Shown here: positions 1 through 5,869 of the stretch, piece by piece
How positions within the stretch are numbered: the first letter of the stretch is position 1
How the letters are laid out: each line of letters opens with the position of its first letter
Assembly: GCA_019313765.1 (NCBI GenBank)
Contig: JAFDAP010000050.1
Location: forward strand, 1 to 8,784
Length of the DNA: 8,784 nucleotides
Source: Deltaproteobacteria bacterium
GTDB taxonomy: Bacteria > Desulfobacterota > DSM-4660 > Desulfatiglandales > Desulfatiglandaceae
Direction: 5' to 3'
Program-made: the position numbers and the translations under genes
Notes under the pieces: generated by a model
Database searches by the model: none
Told to the model about the DNA's origin: nothing
What the model saw: only the letters and a program-made list of their open reading frames with translations

Positions 1-2
1 TG

Positions 3-644
3 GCAAGACAAATCAATGCGCCGGTAGAGCTAAAAGACATCCTTTTTTATAAACCGGAGAAAGGGGACCTTGAAGCTTACATGGAAAAGGCGTTGAAAAA
101 CCGCCCTGAGATAAAACTAATCGACATAAACATACTCCGGACAGACCAGCAAATCAGGCTTGCCAAAAGCAAGAATTACCCCGAGGTTGCCCTGACATAC
201 GATTATATTAAGGAAGGGGATCACCCTGATGTTTCGGGGAGCCCTTTTCACGATGCCAACAGTTGGGAAGTCATGGCAGGTTTTACCTGGACCTTCTGGG
301 AATGGGGAAAGACCCATTATGAGGTAAGAGAAAAACTTAGTCTCAAGAAAGAATTGATACAGACGAAAAAGGCATTGGAGGACGGCATAAGGCTTGAAAT
401 AAAGGATGCGATGCTGGCCCTGGAAGAAGCAGAGAAAAACATACCTACTACGCGCAAGGCAGTTGAACAGGCAGAAGAGAATCTAAGGGTAAGCGAAGAG
501 CGATACAAGGCCCAGGTGACCACCTCCACCGAAGTGCTCGATGCCCAGACCCTCCTGACCGAGGGCAGAATGAATTATTACAGGGCGCTTTATGATCACA
601 ATTTAGCCAAGTCCAGATTGCAGAGGGCCATTGGTGCGTATTGA
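3..644 (+). CDS. TolC-family outer membrane efflux protein, C-terminal part (5' end outside window)
   Basis: The frame is open from the left edge to the TGA at 642-644, so the gene starts outside the window; the ATG at 81 is internal, because the residues before it (ending GDLEAY) continue the same fold. What is visible is the second half of a TolC/OEP-type protein: a helical stretch with NRPEIKLIDINI, a beta-strand segment with YPEVALTYDY and the aromatic strand MAGFTWTFWEWGK, then a long alpha-helical coiled-coil stretch ending in SEERYKAQVTTSTEVLDAQ and a final helix to IGAY. The RY-x-x-x-x-x-(S/T)-x-x-(E/D)-(V/L)-L-(D/E)-A-(Q/R) pattern is a hallmark of this family. Such proteins form trimeric outer-membrane channels for type I secretion or RND/ABC efflux. 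The substrate and partner pump cannot be told from this part. Repeats follow, so it is probably the last gene of its operon. Confidence 0.92.
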   Translation, partial: ARQINAPVELKDILFYKPEKGDLEAYMEKALKNRPEIKLIDINILRTDQQIRLAKSKNYPEVALTYDYIKEGDHPDVSGSPFHDANSWEVMAGFTWTFWEWGKTHYEVREKLSLKKELIQTKKALEDGIRLEIKDAMLALEEAEKNIPTTRKAVEQAEENLRVSEERYKAQVTTSTEVLDAQTLLTEGRMNYYRALYDHNLAKSRLQRAIGAY

Positions 645-700
645 CATATAAATCTGTTTCGGATTGTGAGTGTTGGATTACGATTATTTATTTTTCAACC

Positions 701-728
701 CGCAACGCGTAACCCGTAACGCACGACC
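701..728. repeat. Short tandem repeat of a CGYAACN heptamer
   Basis: Four consecutive 7-bp units can be read: CGCAACG, CGTAACC, CGTAACG and a degenerate CACGACC. It sits in the gap after the TolC gene and has no coding support. The sequence GCACGACCTT at its right edge also occurs at 7260-7270 inside another repeat region, which may be chance. Confidence 0.5.
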
Positions 729-744
729 TTAAATCCTTACATTG

Positions 745-783
745 AAAGCCTGGTCCTCCCTCCGGGCCGTAGGTTGGGCCAGA
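745..783. repeat. GC-rich direct repeat, copy 1
   Basis: About 35 bp matching the copy at 1019-1057 with roughly four mismatches; the shared core is GGTCCTCCCTCCGGGCCG. In this copy the CCTCCGG/CCGGAGG inverted repeat is spoiled by one base (CCGTAGG). It is followed by a small stem-loop, CAGAGC (785-790) with GCTCTG (797-802), which lacks a T-tract. The two copies bracket the AT-rich inverted repeat, so the unit may be compound. Confidence 0.7.
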
Positions 784-840
784 TCAGAGCTATATGGCTC
801 TGGCGTGGAGCTTTAGTGTCCAAAAATATAAATTGCAAGC

Positions 841-970
841 ACCAAATTACAAAAAAATCTCAAATTCCAATATTCAATGACCAAAACCTTCCAGGACAAG
901 ACATTGTTTGGATTTTTGAATTTTGGTCATTGGAATTTGTTTGATATTTGGAATTTGATATTTGGAATTT
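841..970. repeat. AT-rich imperfect inverted repeat
   Basis: The left arm contains CAATGACCAAAA (875-886) and the right arm TTTTGGTCATTG (921-932), a perfect 12-bp inverted repeat. Farther out, CAAATTCCA (861-869) pairs with TGGAATTTG (931-939) in an alternative register. The right arm ends in a perfect 14-bp tandem duplication of GATATTTGGAATTT (943-956 and 957-970). No open reading frame of note crosses it. It looks like a non-coding, hairpin-forming interspersed repeat rather than a gene. Together with the flanking GC-rich repeats it occupies most of the 422-bp gap between the TolC gene and ftsE. Confidence 0.7.
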
Positions 971-1018
971 CAATGAGTCAATGAAATTACTACAAAGCGA
1001 ATCCCCTCTGGGATACCC

Positions 1019-1057
1019 AAAGCCAGGTCCTCCCTCCGGGCCGGAGGCTGGGCTAAG
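1019..1057. repeat. GC-rich direct repeat, copy 2, with a 15-nt palindrome
   Basis: Second copy of the unit at 745-783. Here CCTCCGG (1033-1039) and CCGGAGG (1041-1047) form a perfect inverted repeat around one G. It ends about 10 bp before the ftsE start. The GGAGG inside it is 19 nt from the ATG, too far to be a normal ribosome binding site. Confidence 0.7.
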
Positions 1058-1066
1058 ATTTTTACT

Positions 1067-1717
1067 ATGATCCAGTTATTTCATGTGTTTAAAAATTTTG
1101 GTTCTAATGTCGCTCTGCGTGATGTGGACCTGAGGATTCGCGAAGGGGAATTCGTTTTTGTAACGGGACCCAGCGGAGCAGGAAAGACAACTCTTCTCAG
1201 GTTGATGTTCGGGGCTGAAAGGCCTGCCAGCGGTCACATATTGATTAATGGAATTAACCTGAATCGAATCAGCCGTACAAAACTTGACCTGCTGCGCCGA
1301 AAAATAGGTTTTGTTTTCCAGGATTTTAAGTTGTTGCCAAGAAAAACGGTCTTTGAGAACGTGGCCCTTGCCCTGGAGGTCACAGGTGAACGCCGTTCAT
1401 TTATCAGGAAAAAGACCCACCAGGCCCTGAGACTGGTCGGTTTAGCGGAAAAACAGACGGCCTATCCGCTTCAAATATCAGGAGGAGAACAACAGAGGGT
1501 GGCTATTGCCAGGGCTATTGTTAAGGACCCTTTGGTTCTTCTTGCTGATGAACCCACAGGCAACTTGGATCCGGACCTTACAAAAGACATCATGGTCCTT
1601 TTCAGGAGCGTTTACATGAAGGGAACTACCGTGGTTGTTGCCACACACAGCCGGGATCTGCTGGAAGATACGGAACAGAGGACGATCCTTTTGAATCGTG
1701 GAAGGATTACAGGATAA
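1067..1717 (+). CDS. ftsE: Cell division ATP-binding protein FtsE
   Basis: A 216-residue ABC ATPase with all nucleotide-binding motifs: Walker A GPSGAGKTT (34-42, Lys40), Q-loop Gln85 in GFVFQDFKLL, signature SGGEQQR (138-144), Walker B LVLLADE (156-162), D-loop GNLD (165-168) and switch His194. Length and the FQDFKLL Q-loop are typical of FtsE rather than of LolD or MacB ATPases, and ftsX follows after 2 bp. FtsE is the cytoplasmic ATPase of the FtsEX complex, which in E. coli couples ATP hydrolysis to activation of periplasmic amidase activators at the septum. The start ATG has no good Shine-Dalgarno sequence: the only GGAGG nearby is 19 nt upstream, inside a repeat. Translation may therefore be weak, or the native leader may have been replaced by repeat DNA. 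The next in-frame ATG is at residue 47, beyond Walker A, so this start is secure. Confidence 0.96.
   Translation: MIQLFHVFKNFGSNVALRDVDLRIREGEFVFVTGPSGAGKTTLLRLMFGAERPASGHILINGINLNRISRTKLDLLRRKIGFVFQDFKLLPRKTVFENVALALEVTGERRSFIRKKTHQALRLVGLAEKQTAYPLQISGGEQQRVAIARAIVKDPLVLLADEPTGNLDPDLTKDIMVLFRSVYMKGTTVVVATHSRDLLEDTEQRTILLNRGRITG
1711..1714 (+). promoter_or_regulatory. Ribosome binding site of ftsX
   Basis: AGGA within the last codons of ftsE, 5 nt before the ftsX ATG at 1720. It supports this start and translational coupling between the two genes. Confidence 0.6.
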
Positions 1718-1719
1718 AA

Positions 1720-2613
1720 ATGAGATTCAGATCGTGGCCGTATTTTTTTAGGCAGGCATTTACTAATATCCTGAACAACAGGGTTTTTCATGCCATTGGC
1801 CTGAGCACTATGGTGGTATCACTGCTGATCTTCGGCACATTCTTGATTCTGTTTGTAAACCTTAATGCCTGGCTGGAGAGATGGGGACACTCTCTTACCA
1901 TGTCCGTTTATTTAGCAGATGGAGTCAGTGAGACCAAAAATGATGAGATAGCCTCCCTTATCAGAAAATTGGAAGGCGCTGAAATCAGGCGCTTTATTTC
2001 CAAAGAGGGGGCATTGAGGGATTTGAAAAAGGCATTGGGTTCACATGCAGGGCTTCTTGAGGGAATATCGGTGAACCCGCTCCCGGCTTCTTTTGAGGTG
2101 GTTTTCAAGGATGGGGATGGTCAGGAAACAGATCCCCTTAAAATCAAAAATGAGCTTGAGAGCATTGAGGGTGTGGATGAGGTACAGTACAGTGAAGAGT
2201 GGCTGAAAAGATTCAAGGGTCTCATGAACATGGTCAGGCTCATTGGTTTTATTATCGGGGGTCTTCTTTGTCTGGGTATCCTTTTTATTGTCACGAACAC
2301 GATTAAACTGACCATTTATTCGCGAAGAGAGGAAATTGAAATTCTGAAATTAGTCGGAGCCACAGATTGGTTTGTAAAGGTGCCATTTTTGCTGGAAGGA
2401 GTGATTCAGGGTTTATTGAGCGGAATCGTGGCCCTTTTGGCCCTGTTTTCGGGATATCTACTTCTCTCAGCAAAAAAGATACATTTTTTGGGACTTGTCG
2501 TACTGGATTTTGTGTTCATACCAAATGAATATGTTATTTCCATCCTCTTGATAAGTGTGGCCCTTGGTTTGGTAGGGAGCTTTATCGCCGTGGGCCGCTT
2601 TTTTGATGTATAA
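1720..2613 (+). CDS. ftsX: Cell division membrane protein FtsX
   Basis: A 297-residue FtsX-family permease, begun 2 bp after the ftsE stop. A short cytoplasmic N-terminus with basic residues leads to TM1 (about 26-47), a periplasmic domain (about 48-170), then TM2 (about 174-196), the cytoplasmic segment YSRREEIEILKLVGAT (200-215) that is the conserved FtsX loop, TM3 (about 228-250) and TM4 (about 272-292). Four membrane segments with one large loop after TM1 is the FtsX arrangement. In E. coli that loop binds EnvC, and an EnvC-like gene lies next downstream here, so the pairing is likely to hold. The TAA stop (2611-2613) is the first three bases of sequence shared with the repeat copy at 7072, so the element begins exactly at the end of the gene; the last coding residues (VGRFFDV) look native. 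Confidence 0.95.
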   Translation: MRFRSWPYFFRQAFTNILNNRVFHAIGLSTMVVSLLIFGTFLILFVNLNAWLERWGHSLTMSVYLADGVSETKNDEIASLIRKLEGAEIRRFISKEGALRDLKKALGSHAGLLEGISVNPLPASFEVVFKDGDGQETDPLKIKNELESIEGVDEVQYSEEWLKRFKGLMNMVRLIGFIIGGLLCLGILFIVTNTIKLTIYSRREEIEILKLVGATDWFVKVPFLLEGVIQGLLSGIVALLALFSGYLLLSAKKIHFLGLVVLDFVFIPNEYVISILLISVALGLVGSFIAVGRFFDV

Positions 2614-2883
2614 TTGAACGTCTCGGAAATTCTACAATTTACTGAAAACAAAGCGATTTATTGATGCTCTGTGTTTCTGCATCACACATGGAATAATGGA
2701 AGGGTGGAATAATGGAATGTTGGTCTTCAAAGGAATTGTATTATTCATAAATATTATGCCTTCATTGTCAGGATCATTGTCAAGATGGATTTTATCAATA
2801 ACCCACTTTTCCATTTTTCCAAAGCCCACTATTCCATCATTCCAGTATTCCAACATTCCAATTGGGGCGAAGCCCCTAAGTTC
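2611..2883. repeat. Octamer inverted-repeat element, copy A
   Basis: Parts in order: TAATT and a 72-bp left module (2620-2691) opening GTCTCGGAAATTCTACAA and ending ACATGG; four 8-bp units TGGAATAA, TGGAAGGG, TGGAATAA, TGGAATGT (2689-2720); an interior of about 105 bp; four 8-bp units of the opposite strand type, CTATTCCA, TCATTCCA, GTATTCCA, ACATTCCA (2829-2860); then a GGGGC-GAA-GCCCC hairpin (2864-2876) and TAAGTTC. Positions 2847-2883 are identical to 7404-7440 (37 bp). TGGAATGTTGG (2713-2723) is the exact reverse complement of 2850-2860, so the arms can pair. No transposase is encoded. The element runs from the ftsX stop codon into the envC reading frame. Confidence 0.85.
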
Positions 2884-4039
2884 GTTTTCATTTTCAAAGA
2901 CATTGATCATCCCCTTCTTTTTTTTATTCAGCGCCTTAGCGGGAATTCCAGAAGCCAATTCCAATCCGACTTCCGGGCTCAAGGAAAATCAAATCAGGAA
3001 GATTGAAACCAAGCTTTCGCGGGAAAAGCAGAAGCTCAAGACATTCAATTCCCGTGAAAGAAATATATTAGCCATATTGGCTGATCTTGAACAGGAGGTA
3101 GCCGAAAAAAGACACTCAGTAGAGAAACTCCGGAAAAAAATTCGTCTTGGTGAGAACGAAGTCAAAAAGCTGAAACGCAGGCAGTCATCTCTGGAGCGGT
3201 CAGCGAAGGCGGCTGAGACACAAATGGCCAAGAGACTGGTCTCTTTATATAAATATGCCAGGAAAGGGTATTTCAAAATCTTAGCCAATGCCAAGGATCT
3301 GAATGAATTTTGGCAAAGAGCGAAATACCTCGGGGCGTTCCTTGAACAGGACCGAAAAGTGTTAGTGAGATTATCGGAAGAAGAGCGTGAATACAGGAAG
3401 CAAATCCGGTTGATAAAGGAACAACTCGTTAAGAAAGAAGAAACCAAAAATAAGGAGGAAATGCGCTTAGCGTCCTTGAGAGAAGGCCTTGAAAAAAAGG
3501 TCATTCATCTCATGAAAATCCACAAAGAGAAGGAGTTTTATGAAACAGCAGTAAAGGAACTTGCGGTTGCCGCTCAAAACCTGAAGCAAACCCTGCTGAA
3601 AATAGAAAAAAAAGAAATTTATAAAGAAAAACGAACCTTCCGTTTCGCGAATTCCAGGGGACAATTGCCATTTCCAGTTGAAGGGAAAATTATCAAGGGT
3701 TATAAAGGGTCACGGTCCAAGAGGCTGAAGCCCCAAAAAGGTGTCTTTATTGAGGGGTCTTCTAATGCCGAGGTAAAGGCCGTATTCCACGGGAGAGTCG
3801 ATTTTTCAGGAAGACTTAAGGGTTATGGAGAGGTCATCATTATTAATCACGGTTCACGGTTTTTTACCATATCAGCAAACCTTTCCCAAAGAAAAAAGAA
3901 AGAAGGGGATGTGCTGAAAGAGGGTGAATCCATCGGCCTCGTGGGAAGAAACGGGTCTTCAGAAAGAGGAAGGCTCTACTTTGAAATCAGAAGAGCAGGG
4001 AAGAATCTGGACCCTTTGAAGTGGCTGAAGGTACATTAG
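2696..4039 (+). CDS. envC: EnvC-like murein hydrolase activator (degenerate LytM/M23 domain); 5' end lies in a repeat
   Basis: The maximal frame is 447 residues. The family-like part begins near residue 65: a hydrophobic signal-peptide core (IIPFFFLFSALAG, around 2906-2944), a long charged coiled coil (about 95-290) and a LytM/M23 domain (322-447). The metal-site positions are lost: the HxGxD motif is QKGVF (347-351), the YxHL region reads SANL, and HLHFE is replaced by RLYFE. E. coli EnvC is degenerate in the same places and also carries LYFEIRR, as here, so this is an amidase activator rather than a peptidase, acting in the periplasm under FtsEX. The start is uncertain. ATG 2696 and the in-frame ATG 2717 (GGGTGGA at 2702-2708 is a usable Shine-Dalgarno) lie in the octamer element; the first start beyond it is TTG 2903, which gives 378 residues but no basic N-region or clear binding site. 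The native start was probably lost to the repeat. The TAG stop overlaps the next mobile element. Confidence 0.88.
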   Translation: MEGWNNGMLVFKGIVLFINIMPSLSGSLSRWILSITHFSIFPKPTIPSFQYSNIPIGAKPLSSFSFSKTLIIPFFFLFSALAGIPEANSNPTSGLKENQIRKIETKLSREKQKLKTFNSRERNILAILADLEQEVAEKRHSVEKLRKKIRLGENEVKKLKRRQSSLERSAKAAETQMAKRLVSLYKYARKGYFKILANAKDLNEFWQRAKYLGAFLEQDRKVLVRLSEEEREYRKQIRLIKEQLVKKEETKNKEEMRLASLREGLEKKVIHLMKIHKEKEFYETAVKELAVAAQNLKQTLLKIEKKEIYKEKRTFRFANSRGQLPFPVEGKIIKGYKGSRSKRLKPQKGVFIEGSSNAEVKAVFHGRVDFSGRLKGYGEVIIINHGSRFFTISANLSQRKKKEGDVLKEGESIGLVGRNGSSERGRLYFEIRRAGKNLDPLKWLKVH

Positions 4040-4224
4040 GAGGCTGTCCGAGAATCCCGCAGGGCGGGACTGCGATCGGCTGCAAATTCTGATGGCTGCG
4101 TTGTCAAGGTCAAAACGCCCTCAACGTAGGCTACTGCTACGCCTACGGCCGTTTTGGCCTTGTCGCCTTGCCCTCAAAACTTTCGCTTGATCTTGCTACG
4201 AAGCCATTCTCGGACAGCCTCCTA
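4037..4224. mobile_element. MITE-like element with perfect terminal inverted repeats and TA flanks
   Basis: TAGGAGGCTGTCCGAGAAT (4037-4055) is the exact reverse complement of 4206-4224, giving 19-bp perfect ends on a 188-bp unit without an ORF. Both ends are bordered by TA, consistent with a TA target duplication as made by IS630/Tc1-type transposases (inference). Inside are nested stems: CCCGC-AGG-GCGGG (4056-4068), CAAGGTCAAAACG (4105-4117) with CGTTTTGGCCTTG (4150-4162, one mismatch), and CGTAGGC (4125-4131) with GCCTACG (4141-4147). The first TA plus G is the envC stop codon. A T-rich run (4226-4232) follows the right end and could give some transcription termination. Confidence 0.85.
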
Positions 4225-4276
4225 GTTTTTTTAGTTGTTTTTACCGAACAAATAAACTAAAGGTTTTATTAGCTTT

Positions 4277-4456
4277 GAACGTTGATAAACTTGTAAAAAG
4301 TCTATCCCTCTTGTCATTTCGAGCTCCCGCCCTCGGGGCGGGAATAAACTCCGCGAGAAATCTTTAATGTGTAACCAATTGAAAATATAAGATTTCTCCC
4401 CGCTGTCGAAATGACAGATTCATTAAATACGACTTTTTACGAGTTCATCAACGTTG
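4277..4456. repeat. Nested inverted-repeat element with TGTCATTTCGA core
   Basis: The outer arms 4277-4302 and 4431-4456 match as inverted repeats at 23 of 26 positions. Inside, TGTCATTTCGA (4312-4322) is the exact reverse complement of 4406-4416, followed inward by GAGAAATCTT and AAGATTTCTC. A CCCGCCC-TCG-GGGCGGG hairpin (4326-4342) interrupts the left half, and the remainder is AT-rich. No coding frame is supported. I recall TGTCATTTCGAG/GAGAAATCTT-type repeats as a common interspersed family in bacterial genomes, but have not checked this. It is separated from the MITE by about 50 bp of AT-rich sequence and occupies most of the gap before ctpA. Confidence 0.78.
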
Positions 4457-4524
4457 GCATTCAGTGGTCGGTTATAACCAGTCGCTGAGGGTCAAGTTTT
4501 GATTATTCAAAGCCAAAAAATATC

Positions 4525-4529
4525 AGGAG
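4525..4529 (+). promoter_or_regulatory. Ribosome binding site deciding the ctpA start
   Basis: AGGAG, 8 nt before the ATG at 4538. It favours that start over the upstream in-frame TTG at 4499, which has no comparable site. Confidence 0.75.
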
Positions 4530-4537
4530 CCGAAAAA

Positions 4538-5869
4538 ATGTCAGTTTACAGGAAAAAACTCGTACTCAATATTATTCTGATATCCTTCTTTGTTGCAGGA
4601 TCCATGTTTCTGAACGGGAATAGTGGAGAGGTGAAGGCGGACACCGATGAGGTTTATGAAAATATTGAGATTTTTACAGAGGTTTTGAGGCAGATAGAAA
4701 AGCATTATGTGGAACCGCAGGAACCAAAAGAATTGATTTACGGCGCCATAAGAGGAATGGTCCGCAGCCTTGATGCCCACTCTTCTTTTATGACAAAGGA
4801 AGAACACCGGGAATTGATGATGGAGACGAGGGGATCTTTTTCCGGCGTAGGTATCGAAATAACCATCAAGGACAACATCCTTACCGTTGTATCGCCTATT
4901 GAGGGCACACCGGCCTATGAGGCAGGGATAAAGGCAGGAGATAAAATCATTAAGATTGAAGACAAATCCACTCAGGATATGACAATGATGGATGCCGTCA
5001 AGAATATCAGGGGCCCCAAAGGCACAAAAGTTAAATTGACGATTATGCGAGAAGGGGAGGAGAAGCCCCTTGAGTTTTCTATCACTCGAGATGTCATCCC
5101 CTTGCGGAGCGTGAGGCATTACCTCCTGGTCCCCGAAATCGGTTATGTTCGAATCTCAAACTTCAGGAGCAACACAACAGATGACCTCGAATCAAGCCTT
5201 GATGAACTGGAAAAGGATGGCAAATTGAAGGGGTTGGTCTTAGATTTGAGAAATAATCCGGGCGGACTGCTTAATCAGGCCGTTGACGTATCGGATGTTT
5301 TTCTTGAATCCGGGGTGATCGTAAGCACAAAAGGCAGGAACAGTTCTCAAAATGTTGAAGCAATGGCCCATAAGAATGAGAAGCCGAGGGATTATCCGAT
5401 CATTGTTTTGGTCAACAGCGGAAGTGCCAGCGCTGCGGAAATCGTCGCAGGGGCCTTGCAGGACAATAAAAAGGCCCTAATCTTAGGGACGAGAACATTT
5501 GGGAAAGGTTCGGTTCAGACCATCCTGCCCCTGTCCGATGGATCCGGCCTGCGCTTAACCACTGCAAGATATTATACACCCAGCGGCAAATCGATTCAGT
5601 TGAGCGGTATTACTCCCGATATTGAGTTGGCGTTCGTTCCCGTGAATAAAGACAAGGAAAAAGTCGCCCGTCGTTTCATGAGGGAGGAGGATCTTAAGCG
5701 CCATATGGACAAGGAAGAGGACGAAGGTAAGGAACAAAAGGAAAATGAGGCGGAAAACCAAAAGGACAAAAAGGTCAAGATGCTTCTTGAAAAGGACAAC
5801 CAAGTCCGCCATGCATTGCAGTTGCTTAAGACCTGGGGCATTTTTTCCCAGATAAAGACCGGTTCATGA
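4538..5869 (+). CDS. ctpA: S41-family carboxy-terminal processing protease (CtpA/CtpB type)
   Basis: 443 residues from the ATG preceded by AGGAG. An N-terminal signal or anchor segment (about 7-27) is followed by a helical region with LDAHSSFM, a PDZ domain (about 100-185, including SGVGIEI and AGDKIIKIED), and the S41 core (about 195-365). The catalytic dyad is visible: Ser298 in GSASAAE and Lys323 in TFGKGSVQ, 25 residues apart as in characterised Ctp proteases, with the conserved Gln327. The substrate-strand motif LDLRNNPGG is present. A highly charged Lys/Glu-rich tail (about 374-443) replaces any C-terminal domain. These enzymes cleave periplasmic proteins near the C-terminus, and some control peptidoglycan hydrolases, which would suit a gene between envC and a deacetylase; the substrate is not shown by the sequence. 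The TGA stop is followed at once by the ATG of the next gene, so the two are almost certainly co-translated. Confidence 0.95.
   Translation: MSVYRKKLVLNIILISFFVAGSMFLNGNSGEVKADTDEVYENIEIFTEVLRQIEKHYVEPQEPKELIYGAIRGMVRSLDAHSSFMTKEEHRELMMETRGSFSGVGIEITIKDNILTVVSPIEGTPAYEAGIKAGDKIIKIEDKSTQDMTMMDAVKNIRGPKGTKVKLTIMREGEEKPLEFSITRDVIPLRSVRHYLLVPEIGYVRISNFRSNTTDDLESSLDELEKDGKLKGLVLDLRNNPGGLLNQAVDVSDVFLESGVIVSTKGRNSSQNVEAMAHKNEKPRDYPIIVLVNSGSASAAEIVAGALQDNKKALILGTRTFGKGSVQTILPLSDGSGLRLTTARYYTPSGKSIQLSGITPDIELAFVPVNKDKEKVARRFMREEDLKRHMDKEEDEGKEQKENEAENQKDKKVKMLLEKDNQVRHALQLLKTWGIFSQIKTGS

Noticed and set aside
2689..2860. Octamer arrays as a CRISPR-like array
   Set aside because: The units are 8 bp, directly adjacent and without spacers, and no cas genes are present.
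2632..2982. Minus-strand 116-codon frame opposite the envC start
   Set aside because: It consists of repeat DNA and the antisense of the EnvC signal region; no domain and no binding site.
4206..4245. MITE right end plus T-run as an intrinsic terminator of envC
   Set aside because: The pairing arm is about 150 bp away, so this is not a standard compact hairpin; recorded only as a possibility in the MITE entry.
4499..4537. TTG at 4499 as the ctpA start
   Set aside because: It would add 13 residues before the signal segment without a Shine-Dalgarno site, whereas ATG 4538 has AGGAG at a good distance.
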